Source of the DNA: Pomacea canaliculata
Taxonomy: Eukaryota > Mollusca > Gastropoda > Architaenioglossa > Ampullariidae
Length of the DNA: 64,000 nucleotides
Assembly: GCF_003073045.1 (NCBI RefSeq)
Contig: NC_037599.1
Span: 22,138,555-22,202,554, forward strand
Direction of reading: 5' to 3'
Position numbers and translations under genes: made by a program. Shown here in pieces: positions 12,090-27,000 of the stretch (position 1 is its first letter; each line of letters opens with the position of its first letter). The notes beneath the pieces were generated by a model. That model ran no database searches. It saw nothing but the letters and a program-made list of their open reading frames with translations, and was not told where the DNA came from.

Positions 12090-15000
12090 TCATACAGACA
12101 GCTTCTGAAGAATGTCAAAGGCTCCAGTCCCAGAGTGTACCACCTGGCCAGCTATAATTCTAGCAGATGGGGACCTCAGCTGGTCAGGTCGGGCATTGGT
12201 GCAAGCATGTAATAAAAAGTTTACTGATGTTTCAAAGGTGATTTTCTGTAGGGGTGATGGGTTGGAGCCCATGGACATTCGATTAAAGCCTGTGTAGCTG
12301 CCCTGGTAGGTCATGTAGTCAGCCACCAATGATAAATGATGATAGTCCACTTGAATTCCATACACTGCAAACACATCTTTCACTTCCTGCAACAAAATTT
12401 TTTGTATTAATCTACAAGCCACAAAATCTATTTAAAAGAACTTATATTGTATTAAAGTATAAGGCATGTACAATTAAAAGTAACTGCCTTTTCGCTTGTA
12501 TGCTAGTGCTCTAACCTCTCAGCTATCCACTTCCTCATTAGACAGGAACTGGTTTGCCCAAAACACGCATAAATGATGGACCTCATCAGCTGCTGTGTCT
12601 CTAATGATTGGTAGCAGTCAAGGGAAAGAATGGATGAGCTTTGTCAAGCTATACATCAATGAATATTCCTTTTTTGTCCAGTGTGGGTCAGAGAATCCCT
12701 TTTTTCATACAAGGGGAACAGCTTTTGTTGACGCAAACCCAGTTCTGACACTGCATTACTTTCAGGGATTTGATGAGAGGTAAGCAGTGACAACAGTGGG
12801 AATAAAATGGTAGATTACAATGGAACTATAAGTATAATAGATAAAATTTAGAGCAGGAAATTTTAGTTTTTTTTTTTTTTTATTATTGCCAAACTATATC
12901 TTATTAAATAGAACCATAAAAGGCTGCTTCCAGTCTAAACTTTTTTCTGGCAAATACAATATGTTGTTCCACAAACCTTAATAATAGCTTTAGTTGCTGC
13001 TTCAATACCATAGGTAGTCTGAATGTCAGCAATGCTGTTAGTATACAGCTCATTCAGATCCAGTATGTCCAAGTATTTAATTATCTCCTGGGGAAAAAAG
13101 TTCAATCACTTAAGCAACAAAGAATGCAAAATGGAATATGAGTAATAAAACTGATTTCCAACAAGTTTATTCAGATTACCTGAATTTTCTGCAGATAGGA
13201 ATTAACAAGAAATAAGCAGGAAGAATAAAAAAATTAAAGCCAATATTATGGATTTCACACTATATACAGATGTTATTTCAACATTATTCTATACATTCAG
13301 ATATCACAACAGTAATAATTATTAGAAAGCTATCCAGAAAGTAGGCTTGCGTGAAGTGTTTCAGAGACCTCACATGCAGGTATGTAAAATGTTGTTGGTT
13401 ATCCTTTGTGTCCAAATATAAGGATTTGTGTGATTCTTAAGTGACTCTGCAATCTTGGTGTGAAAGTCTAGAGTTTGGCACAGATGGGGCGCTGGAACTA
13501 TGTTGCTGTCATGACAGCAGAATGTGTTCTGTGACATCGTTCCCTTGCATCAATAAGGCTCTGCTGCCAGTTGGCTTGGAAGTTTGTGGGGGCTGCATGG
13601 ATCAGCCTACACCAATGGCTTCTCTTGCTGGCTGTAGCTTCCAGTTCTTTAACTTGATATTAAAGCACTGGAAGAAAGTTATGATGGTGGCTTTGTACGT
13701 TTTCGATTTCATGAAGAGTTTGATGTGTTTCGTACCTCGCTGCACTGCACCTTCTCCCAGTGCTGATCTTGGAGGTTATCTCCCTTGTCCAGTGATCCTT
13801 CCCTCACGGTAATGTTGTTCAAATACTTGAAACTTTCGTCATTTTTTAGCAGTGTGCCCTCAATGTTGATGCTCGAATCCACTGGAGCAGGCTGGTACAA
13901 CACTTACGTCTTTCCTAGTCTGAAAGCTTTTGATCCTGGTCTTTCATCAGATTTGATTTATCAGAAGCCAACAAGGTGGAGCAACCTAATCTTGGACCAA
14001 CTTGCTTTAAGTCATTAAGAACCTCCTTGTGAGTGATAGTCTCATGCTGAATTTCTTCTGCTTTCCCCTAAGAACTGATTTGTAAGTGATGGTCTAGTTT
14101 TCACTTTCTTCAGCTTTCCCCTGCCACCTCTGGTCCTGCATTTCTCATAGCTCCTTCTGAACCTTTGCAAGCAAGTTTTCAAACTTCTGGTTTTTTGATA
14201 CTGTTAGCACTTGCTTCCAGGTAGTTTTGTATTTGTCTGCATCACAGTGTTAGTGATGCATAGGCCATGCTCAGCACACCTGCTTTTTCCAATGCTGCGT
14301 CTCCCAAGCACACCCTCCCAATTTTGGTGGTCATGATGGCCTTCTAAGAACTGCACTTTTTATTCTTGAAAGCTTGTAAGAGTTGATAATGATGGCATGC
14401 CATTACTTGAAGCTTAAGAAACAAAATTTCATAACACATTTTGTAACGTTGATAATTACAGTAGTAATATTTTTTGAAAGAGCCGTTTTTTCGATCTTAT
14501 CCTACCACGAATCCTGTCTTCAATTTCAAATAGGAATCTCGCAACTGCAGCTAGCACTAAAGAACATTCTGATTACCTGAATGTTGACACCTTCCGTACG
14601 AAGATGCACCCGTTGATTATTGTCTGGCTGATTGGTGAGAAAACATCGAGTGATGCCCTTAACCTGCTGAATGACTGCCTCTTGAGCTTTGTTTGTCACC
14701 AGTGACTTTATATCCACTCTTTGTCCAGATGCTTGGAACTACAAAGAGTTTCAGGCACAAGAAAATCACATTTGTTTCTTTTCAGAATTCAAATAATTTC
14801 ACTAAGGAGATAACAATAAAACATTTACTAGACACTAAGACCAGTCAGCTAACAAACATGCTAAATTTTAAAGTGGCAGATGGCATTTTAAAGGACACTT
14901 GCTACACGGGTCACATGAATAAAGTTTTGAGCTAACTTCTACCAAATAACAACATGCTAGATCACTTTATGAATGTACGTACCTCCAAAACTGCTTCACA

Positions 15001-18000
15001 CCACTTCCCCTTTTTGTGACGGCGATATTCACGTACCTGCTCCCAACCCTATTATCAAAAGTGAATGAAAATACAGGTGTTAGAAAAAAATATAAAACCT
15101 TCGTACCATTCCTATCTGAATTTACACCTCCATATAATTTTTGCAAGTACATCTTATAATTTTCTTAAACAAGAAGTTAAACTATAAGCCATGCTGTGAA
15201 ATATAATTTAAAAAGCAGTTAATTTTTCAGTACTCTTGCTATATGGTATCTTCTGGAATTGTTTGACCGAAATCCAAGTGTTCCACTTGAATGAAATGTT
15301 TCAATCAACTGTCATCATCACTTCTTGTCGATGCTCACATGGGTACATACACAGAGATGTGTGAAAGTTTTGAATGAGTGTGAGCGTGTAGTGTGGTTAT
15401 GCATGTTTTTATGCATGTTAGTGAGCTACCACCTGTGCATGTACAACTGACTTATGATGATACCTAATTTCTATGTTTTGTTTTGTGAGACTTTCTTTTA
15501 GAGCATGAAGATTTATGCAACACAAAAATCTTTCAATGCGTGTGTTGACATAATAAAGTTGCTTTTCCTTGACATCTATAACTGTTTTCAAAGCTGTACC
15601 TTTCTGTCCATTCTCTCTTCTGTCTCATGATTTTCACTGTCTGACAAATCCTCATCTTTTATGATTGTCTGGTTTTCTGGCTGTAAATCTGCCAAATCAT
15701 AAAATAATAGAATATGTATTCAACCAATATTCTAAATAGTAGGTGACCACACAAAGTACCAGATGAACAGACAATTGTTGGTGGGTAGTCATTTACTCAT
15801 GCAACACTTTGTATAAATATGTGCAGACCATTCAGTAGCTTAGCTAAACACAGCTCTGCATGAGTGTGACCTTCAATCGTGTACACTCTAAATGCTATAT
15901 AAACAGAAATCTGGTCATTTCAATGGAGGAAGCGTTTTTGAAGTGAGTTATATTCTTTAATACAGAAACAGGAATACATCTGAATTTTTCTAGATGCTTT
16001 TCTTTAAAATTGTAGTGTCAATATTGACATTTTTGAGTACTCTGGAACCTATTTCACACCTCTAGTTGTTTTTCATCAGCATGAGTTGTGCTAATTTATT
16101 TCTGCATGGTGTGTGATCATTAAAATCCACTACCTACAGGACAAGACACTGCCAAGATCATAGATTTTGTGTTATCCAGTGTCCAAAAATAATTTTTCGA
16201 AATGCTACTGGATATATGTAATTTTGTTTGAAAGTGCCATTTCAAGGTGGAATAAGTAGAAACAGTTTACTTTTACTTCTTTGATGTTTAAACTGAAAGT
16301 TTGATGTGTCCTTCTATTAGGGTTAGTAATAATTCCTTTTAAACATAAAAGTTTTGCATATTCAGGTATAACAAATTTCTAATAAAAAAAAAGGCAAGTG
16401 CAACAATATGCAACACACAAATACAAGAGAGAAAGAGTTCCACATAATAGCAAAAACTTAAAACAGTTGGCTGTACCTTCCATGTCATCTTCGACCTGAT
16501 CAGTCTCACCAATCTCCATCTTCTCATCCTCCTCTCCCTGGTATTCCAATGTGTCTGCCTGACGGTCTCGTGCTTTGTCTGCTGTAGCATCACCATCATC
16601 AATTTCATCATCAGATTCCACATCCTCAAGAGGCGGAGCATCTGCTTGTTCCTGATCAATCGCAATTCTGCGAATGGTTGCATGTGATACTATCCTGTGA
16701 ACAAAAGCAAAGGATTTTGTGAAGCTGCCAACTCTGCCATGGTTGAAGACAGGACACATTGTGACCACATCAGGCCACTAAGCGGAAAGTTAGGACCATG
16801 AACAAACAGGACAATATTATGGTTAATCACAATAATTATTAATTATATTTTTATAGTGCATTTCCCAACTTAAGACTCAATGTACCATAGAAAAAGGAGG
16901 ATAAAGTAAAACAATAACATAAAAATAGACTCAAACATAGCACTTAAACATAAGACTGAAACATATCAACAAATAAACATAGAGACAGAACAACTTGGCA
17001 TCCCCCCCCCAAAAAAAAAAAAAAAATTCAAAGCATTTAGGAGCCACTTGCACACAGTATTCAGCTTCACCTGGAGTGGTGTCTGCAACTAACTCACCAG
17101 CTGTGGCTGTCAATAATATTGCTTCATTTCATGCCAGTATCAGTGTAGTGAAATAGCAAAATGGTTGTTCCTACATGCTCATGATCATCAATGGGGAGAT
17201 GATGTTTGATGTGAAAGTAGGATAAAAATTATGGCAAGGCCAGCTACCACAGGACATGCATTCTTACTCTCTTCTACCACCCTATCTCTCTTTTTTTCTC
17301 TTGTAGATACTTTCTCAAATTACATAGTGGAAGTTTTCAAGTTTGCTCTGCCTAGTATTTTATCATTTAGAGCCACTGGTTACATCTCAGGACAGAGAAA
17401 ATAAATATGCTACATGGCAATGTACACCAAGATATAGTGCATAACCTCACAGACCAGGAATAGTGCTGCCAGATTTGGTGAGGATAGACAAACTGTGGAT
17501 CTGCTCCACACACCAACAAGCATATCATCATACTCTGCTTTATTTATATGACAAGTAAACTTACTCTTTCTTTTTCTTCTTCATGGCTTCTAGTGCAGCT
17601 CTACAAAGTCGAGGCAGAAACACATCTTCAATGTACTTCACTATCTGCCGGGGTTTCATTTGTAGCTTCTCTTTGTAGGAATCCCAAGGGAGAATGGTGA
17701 AGTGTATTTTGTACATTCTACGTCTCTCACTGGGAAAGTGTGCAGGGACCAACACACAAACAAATATAAATAAGCAAAAATATAAATTTCACCAGATTTG
17801 TTGGGTTACATACACACACCTGTCTTCACAAAGTAAAGATGCATAGGCCAAATAATTACTTCAAACTTTCACTCTTCACTATAACACGGTTAATTTTTGA
17901 TGAGTATTAAAATTTATCTGTGGTTTGTTTTAGCCTCAGATGAACAGCCCTGTTTTTCAAATAGCTGTTACATGTTGCTTGCAATATATGACAGAAGATA

Positions 18001-21000
18001 TAACTTACTCTTTGATTTGAACATCTGAGAAAAGATACTCAGTTGTCTCGATTGTCTGTAAGACCTGCAGCAGTAAAAACAAACCAAACAAGACACCTTA
18101 AATGAAAATAAAAATTAAATGACAATTATAATCAATCATCATTCATATATTGTTTGCTTGTTGTGCTCATCGTGTGTGCATATACAGCTGTGGCAGATGG
18201 AGGTAAAAGTGTAAGCAGATTTTGTTAAGTATGGTGAACCTGGCTTTTGCTTGGGGAACAGCACTATATATTTTTATTATTGTTGACTTCCACCAAAGAC
18301 TAAGCAGGGGATCAGATAAGACTAGATTAAGTTAAAGAACAAATTCTTAGCTGATAAAGAAATTAATGTTTCTTAATGCAAGCCCACCTCACTTAAGGTG
18401 ACACGGTTCAGTTTTCTCTGTAGATTCTGGGCAGCTGTCAATGCCTCGGGTGTGTTGAAGACTGGCACGTCCATCAAAGGAGTCTTGATTGTGTGGCTGG
18501 CTGTCATCAAAATCTCACGAAGCCGAGGTATACCTAGAGTAACATTCATCTCACCACGGCCAGCAAAATGAAAAGTGTTCAGTGTCATCTGCGTGGATGG
18601 TTCTCCAATAGACTGCAAGACAGCAATAGGTAAAGCTGAGATGCAAGCAGAAGAATTTGTTTATGACACATTTATGGTTTTTGTTTAAACTTTTGTTTTG
18701 AAAATGTCAACACCTCTTAGTAAGACTGCTAGTTTATAAACAATGGCAAAAGTAATGGAATGAGTGATACCTGTGCACACACCAATCCAACAGCCTCACC
18801 CGGCTGGCACAATGATTGCACAGCTTTGTTATATACAATGGTCTCAAGGTCTGCAGCATCGCCAGTCCTTCCATACTGTAAGAGAACATTTAATAAGGAA
18901 ATGCAATAAGAGATAAAACAATGGCATCAGACCTGATGATCCTGATGATCCTAGACAACTGAGTATGACTGACTCCGGAATTTCCAATGATACCTTTATT
19001 AATCAGCTGGATTTCTAAAGTATGTGTGGCAACATAATAAAATTCTAAAAACAAAATAATAAAACTGTTTCTTGATTAACACAATGAATCTTAATGTTTC
19101 AACCACAAACAAACAGCTGCTACAGCCACTATCTATTGGTGGTCCAGTGGACCAATGCTGTTAATAAAGCCTTCTGGAACTTGCTAACTACTTAAACATT
19201 AATCTAAAAAGGCAGCATGAGTGCTGCCACCAGGCACTAGCCCTCCCAGATTTATATTAACGAGGAAAAGTAAACCTGAAAGGTCTCAAACTATGGAAAC
19301 AAAACAATAAATTATAACACAAGGCATAATAGTGGTTACTGAAAATGACAAAATGGTCGTTTGTAGACAGTAATATGTTGAAGAATGCGACTGAAAAGAA
19401 CTTTTATCCCTCAAGGACAGTTTTGCCTATCACTGCTACCATGACATAGAGCTGGCATTTTAACACAAAAAGCAAGACATTCATGCAAAATTAATTTCTA
19501 CAGTTATATGCCATGCATATTTGTTCCACTTAAAAAAACAATTTTACCCACTTTTTTAAACCTACAGATTTAGTGCCATACTCACTGCAAGCAGATCCTG
19601 CTGTACACTACCGAGGGACTTTTGCAGATTTTCTGGGATAACACCAGTGTGAGCCTGGGGCCAAAAGATGGACATCACTGGGTCTGGACAACTACATTTT
19701 CTGGAGTACCTGTCCACAAAACATGAAAGTCTTTGTATTTAGAAAAAAGTCTAACAATGCTTTGTCATGTTCTCAACAAAACTCTTTCTCTTTACAGACT
19801 GCTCTTGTCATATTTCATAAACACCGAAAACTTCAGGTTAACAGAAAAGGACTCACTTCTCTCGTCTCCTAAGATCCAGTCCACGCCATTCCAGCTGCAG
19901 TCTTCTGGCCAAGACAGTTCTACCTACATTCTTATCAATTTTCAATAAATCCTCTCCAAGACTGTTAAGATGCTTCTTGTTCTGATCTGAACAGAAATTT
20001 AGGAATCCTGATGCTCGTTCCTTAGTCTTGTGCTTCCTTTCCCACTTGTTTATCTGCATTCATACATACAGTACATTATTGAGATTTGTTTTAATGTATA
20101 AATACAACAAAGAAATATAAAATATTATTGTTCTCTTTATGATACAGACTTGGCAGAGCTAAATCTAAAATATTGGACAATTTAGCTTACCATACCACTT
20201 TAGCTAATTAACCTTCAGAAAACAAAAACAGCGAAAATTGTATTCCTCCCCGACTGTGCTATTGGTAAAAACGAGAGCCTGGGAACAAACAACAAAAAAA
20301 TCTGGTGGGGGCTGAGCTTTGTTCAGTCCTATCATGTTGCACGGTTTGGAAAGCTGGATTTGAGGTAGCTACAGGATGATCTACAGACCATATCACTACA
20401 CTGCGAATTATCACTGAACAATCTATTAAATGGCAGTTGCCACTGTAAATGATATTTATGGATTTTTAGAAGGCTTTTGATTCCACAGACAGGGAAACCA
20501 TCTGGAAGTTGATGCAGCTCTATGGATTTCAATCAAAGTTCATTCCTATCATCCAGCAGCTGGTTACCTGCTGGTGAGGGACGAAACATTTCTGGTTGTC
20601 TGGCATGATCTTCATTTTCTAAAGCTAAAGAATGCATCTAAACAGAGCCAAGCATCCTTTCCCAACACAGTTCATCCCTGACCACATGCATCCATCGATG
20701 CTCCTGTACAGCCACAGCAATTTGGAGCAAGAACCCCAGCCAATCACTGCTGAGCACCCTTTTTCACTATGTTCCAGCAGGCTAATGTGCTAATGTTTTT
20801 CAAGCATCAAAACTTATACTAACAACCAAAGCAAGCCTACTGGCCGCCCCTTCACACTCCTCAGATAAATGATGATATTATTGGTTTTGTTTACAAATAT
20901 GTGTAGTTCTTCACTTCTTACTAATCTTCTAAACAGCACCAAGACTATAAACCACAAGCCTTCACAAATCATTACAATGATTTCATTTCTTAAAGAAATA

Positions 21001-24000
21001 CACTGTATTAAAGTATTCATCAGTTACCTTTTTCTTGGTTTTCCTAACTTCCTTTAATTCAAGGGTTAAATCTTTCCTGGCACAAATCACATCTTTATTC
21101 TGTAGTAGAAATGGTAGTTGTTTGCTCTGTAGGAATGGTGTCTTGTTTACTTCCATGCCATCCTCACCATAGTAGAACTGAAAAGAAGAAATGGATTCAG
21201 TGACTAAATCGTGAAAGCCAATCAGAACATGAAAACACAATGATAAATAATAAATGCAAAATTTGTCAAGCACATACTCACACTCCTAAGGAGTATGCTC
21301 TTAATGCAGACACAAACTGAAAACAAAATCAATACCCAATTATACTAAGTATAAAAATATGATAGTTCTTTTGAAATGGTGACATAAATTCTAACCATAA
21401 GAATACAGACATGGAAACAATGAAAGTATGCACACACATGAACAACAGATGTGGTAGAAATGTGAAAGAAGCAGGGTGATGCAAGAGACTTGGAAGAAAG
21501 AGCAACACTAACAGAATTTTACTCATAGTCCTACCACCTCAAGTGTACGTTATAAATAAAAATCTATTTGAAAATACATTCTGACTACCACAGGGACCAC
21601 AAAAGTGAGACATGGGATTTAACTACGACCAGAACTTACCTGCACTATACTACCATCGCTATCCCGCACTGTCATGTCATAGTTGACCATTATTCCCTCC
21701 AGATGTTTGATAAGACAACGCTGCAGGTAACCACTGCGACTGGTTTTCACGGCGGTATCTACCAGGCCCTGATACATAATCCCATTCCTATATATTTATG
21801 TGATGAAGATATCAAATCGTCCTCATGGATGCTACATTACTACTGTGTACACTATGGCTTCTGAAATAAACTTGTATCATTTAAAGCCTACTCACGTGGT
21901 ACATTCATCTTATCTTAAAGCTTGCACAAGAGGCACCATTTTTTTCTCATTCTCTTACCCTATTAACTCTAGTTAACAATAATATGTTGATTTGTATAGC
22001 ACTTTCCCCACAATTAAAGGTTGGGGTTGAAAGGCTTACTTTTTGCAGCTACTACAGTGTCCAGTAACCAAAATTAATAAAATAAAATAAAATAAAATAA
22101 AACAAAACAAAACAAAACAACACAAAAACAAAACACAGCAATGAATGAATTCAATGCTGCCAGTATTAAACAAAACATTTCATACCTCTCTGCCTGCCAT
22201 GCAATGGAAAAACAACTCCTGGGTCTTGATGCCAGTGAGGAAACGGCCCATTACAAACCCTCTGGCTCTGGGCGACATATCATATGGGTGGAAAGAAGGA
22301 ACTGAGCGCCCACTCTTCATCAACGATGGGCGCCGACCTTCCAGTTCAATTTGACCCAGCAAACAGGACATCTGCATGCAGTTAACCTGTAGATTAGAAA
22401 TAGGAAATAATGTGAAATTAACATTAAAAGGGAGGCAGAGGTGCAGTCAATTCTGCCAAGTCTACCAAGCATACAGGGCACACAAAAACACACACGCACA
22501 AAAAAAAAAAACAACACACATTACAAATGTGGTGTAATATAGAAATCTATAAAACTGCTAAAGAAATCTTTGCTATAAATGATAAAATATGGAAAAGCAT
22601 CTGGCTAAATGAAAAAAGGTAAAACTTTATAAGATAAAGGTAAACATTCTGTATTCCCCACCCTTCAATCACTGTAATGCTTGTAATACTAGCATCACCA
22701 CACTATTAATACTATTCTACACAGACACACACTGTTAAACCCTAAATAGGGCTGTGCTACCACTCAAGCATGAATGAAAAAAATTGAGTATTAGTGTAAC
22801 TTTTCTTTCTTTGAGACTTATCAGATAACAAAAGGAGATAATAGGCTACATTTGCTCTCAATCCATCAAAAGTTGACTCTTTGGTAGCGTTTTGCAGGGT
22901 CAAGGGTGTTTTCCTGTTGGTCTAACCACTGCAGCAATGGTCTCTAAGCTTCCGGTACTTTCATCTGACCCAGATTTCATGCAGTTCTCAGATGATAGCT
23001 CTTTGTGGCTGACAACTGAGAAGAATCATCTGCCAAAAAGTGCAAGAAATCTCATGCCAGCCTCAGGATGACACAACCCAATTCGACTGCAGGTCCAAGA
23101 CCTCCTCATCTACCTGTGATGCACAAGACTGATTCAGCTGAACTAAGCAAAGCTATTCTTGCCTTTCAGGACATGAGGATAAGGTGTCTCCCTAGAGCCT
23201 GTCATCTTGGACTATAGATGATTATGAAATCTTTCTCTGCAGATCTCCAAACAGCTTCATGTTTGTGCTCACAACATGGTGACTATGACCAATCTTGCCT
23301 TGTGTTGTAACGTAGCATTAATATACATTAAGCCTGCTGTTGGCTGGGATTTCAGCTCTACCTTAGGAAGGTTCTTTGTGAAATAATTTTTTCATGCACA
23401 CTGCATTTTTGGGCCTGATCAATATGGCACAGCATGCTCCAACATGATAAGCAGGTGGTTGTTCTGCTTCCATCACTCTGATATCTATTCTCTTATGGTC
23501 ACATCATCTGGTGAAATTTGTATTGTAAATTCTTCCCTTGAGACTGACCAGATGGCATGACATTGAGGTCCTCCTGATCTCCCTTCCATTTAGTTGAGTG
23601 TGGTGTCTTGGCTTTGCTGTTGCCTTTATAGCTCTCTAAATATAGTTGCTCACATGACCAACAGAGCACCCAACATGGCAAGGACATGCTAACTCACTGT
23701 CAGATAGTCTACTTTTGATGGTAAGAGAGAAAATGTAGCCTGTTACCTCCTATGCTCATGTCATCTGGAAAGGTTAAAAAAAGAAACAGCAACTCACTGT
23801 GGATCCCTTGGCCCCAGACTGCACCATAAGCTGAAGGTTGTTTGCAGGAAAGCTCTTAAAGAGTCCTTTTGGCATTGTGCATCTGTAAGCATCAAATGCT
23901 ATGTGTGTAGTCTTGTGAAAGGCCTGATCAGGAGATGGTCAATCTCCTTACATTTTACAGTCAAACTCAAATAATGCAGCAGTAGGAAGACAATGCTGGC

Positions 24001-27000
24001 AAAAACAACAAAATGTGACCGTTTCTCGAAAGAAGCCAAATCTAAAAATGATAACTGCTGCTCAACAAATAAAGTGGAAAGAATATTGATCGTCCACCAA
24101 GTCTAAGAATTTGAATGCCCCAAGTCGAGATCAGTACTTAAGCTATAAGTTACAGTCAAATCAAGCTTTCAGGCTTCACTACACTTAATTGTAGACATAA
24201 ATCTTTTACATCAAGGTAAGAAATCACGTTAACCCCTCACTCCCAAAACACACACAGACGTACTTCACAATCTTGTCCTGGATTCTGTCAGTGAACTTTT
24301 TGGTAGTAGCATCTAGTTCCTGCATCTTAAAATCATCAGATGCAAAATGTGCTTCTCTCAGTTTGTGCATTAACTCCTCATTGCTGCACTCCTCAGCAGT
24401 CATTCCAAATGTCACCAGGGCTGCCTGATGTCCTATGCTGGAAGACTCAGTGATGACTTTTCTACGTCTAGAATCATCCTAAATTGACCATATACATTCA
24501 GTTAATATTTCCTCCTTAAAAAAAAAACCAAACAACAAAAAAATTCTTTGGAATGCTTACTAACAATTTTTAATGGCATCTACACATTTTACAACCATTA
24601 TCTTGGAGAAAATAATGACAAAGGCAATCTTTATGGTTAAAAAATATTTTGTTTTGAATATCACACTGGGACTTAATATTATTTCATATAAAAATTTACA
24701 TGCTTTTAAGCTGTCAAACTTTAATGGACTGTGTTAAATGATGAAGTCTTCATTCTTCTTTACCCCTCTTTTTCTCTGTGGATGAAACATGTTAATTGTC
24801 ACTACTATGGGATAGTAAGAAAACAATAGAAAACATTTTACTTTTGTCTTGACAAGAACATCTTCTATCCCCAGTGTGAAGCCTTGCAGCGAAAGAAAGG
24901 ATGTGAACAAACGTCCGAGACAAGTCAACAGCTGGTATGCCACATTCCCTCCATACAACTGTCCAGTGGTACATAAAAAAAATGAAATAAATATCTAAAT
25001 TCACACACAGGAGATCAATACCATATATACATACTGTTCATTTTAATACATTGCCATTCCTTTTAATTTCATATGTCCCTGTACGTTTGCTTCTCTAGGT
25101 GCCATCACACCTCAGCCTCCTATAGCCAATAGTCCCCAGAATAATTGTCTACAAGGAAAAAATATAGGATTTGGCTAAAATGTGAAAGTAAGCATACCTC
25201 ATATACAGAATGAACAAGACCAAATGGAGATGGCCCACACTGAGACTTATCCAGCACCCCCTGGAGAAGTTCCCCATGCTTAATAATGACTGTACTTTCT
25301 CCAAGCTGTTCCAAGGACAGCAAGTCTCTGAAACTTTGTACATCCTTTGTTGTCCAGCTCTGAAAGAAATTTTTAAGTTAAAAAAACTAACACTTTTGTT
25401 CATTTGTAATGAAACCTCATTGATGAATTTTTTCTGGCAAATCAATCATCCAACCTCAAAACACCAAACTGAAAACTAGTAATATTTATTTCTCTCATGG
25501 ACGTAAAAAGTTCTGTAAGCTTTCAGATGTCAAAAATTGCTTTAAGTCTAGTGACAGATGTTCAACAGAAGCTTAGGATGGCTATTTTTTATGGAAAAAA
25601 AAATTCAACACCCACTGGCATATACCCAAATGCAGGACAAATCTACACATGCACACCACACAAAATCTATGCACAATCTAAATAGACCTTCACCTTTTCA
25701 GGTATCTTGGTTTTGCTGAATAAACTGAGTGGTTTCTTGCCTTCTGGAATAAGGTTGAGAAGAAGAGTGGAGAAAACCTGAAAGGATTTCAAATCAATAA
25801 CATGCACTTCATAACCCTGTAAATATTTTCAGTAAATGTAGCATGTCAATATTTTGATTCCTGTGATAAGGAGTCTGTTAGATGGAAGCTGGAATATCAA
25901 AACTTATGCTAGTAATGAATGATTTGAATGGATTATGAATGTGATGTGCATGCGACCATGTATGACTTTAATCGAGCTGGTATGATTGACTGCAACACGA
26001 CTGCCTGTGGGTTGATATATATCATCGAGCTGCAACTGAATTGCCCTCTAGGGATTAATAAAGTATTATCTTATCTTATCTTAGTATGCACTACACAACT
26101 AACATACACAAATAATGGACTGAGCAAAGCACTATTTCTCAATGACAATTACAATTAGAAATAATGCTGAATGATATAAGAAGTGCACAGACCTGTTTTC
26201 CAGACCACATACAGCATGGCTTCAAAATGGCTGGGGGCAGTAGATGAATTCTTTTCTGCCGTCTAGTTAGTGTCATCTCTAGCAGGTTGCAGTAGTCTTG
26301 TCTGGAAGGTCACAAATTATGTACATGACTCACAACCTTGAATGAAACACTGACATGGATACTAACCACACATTATTAAATTATTTCTCATTTCAGTAAT
26401 GCTGCTTAACTAAAACATTCACCCTCAAACAAACAAGATAGTATTACACAGTTGCAGTGTTATCCACAAACTGCACACCAATTACCTGTTAAAAAACTGG
26501 CCTCGTATTGTGAGTAGAACACCTGCATTGATATGATCCTGAATGAGGCCAGCTAGCGGAGTGCCATCCTTGGGTACTAGGTACTGACATTGGGTGCCAA
26601 CTGTAAAAATATAATGGGCTTATTTACAATAAACTTCTTGAACTTCCTCGAAGTGTTACACTAGCTCCTATCACATTAGCCTGTAATATTTTATCAATCC
26701 ATTTTACTTATGAAGTCAAAATAATTCACAGTATATCAAAGAAAAAAATAAAAGCATTGAAAAATTAGTATTAAAAAAAAAAAGTAAAATTTAAAGCAAC
26801 ACATCATAATATCAAAACATGATAGCATCACATATTAACAATGTCATATGGCTTTAATTTTGTCAAATGTAAAAAGTCAACATTAAAAAAAGAACAACAC
26901 ACTACCTATCCCATAAGCCTCTGCCCTGCACAGCTCACTTTGAGGGAAATGGGCATTCATTTCATCACCATCAAAGTCTGCATTGTAGGCTTTGCAGTTT

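Noticed and set aside
22860..23750. Unusually mixed-composition intron stretch in POLR1A
   Set aside because: It may be an old repeat, but no protein block, tandem unit or terminal structure could be identified.
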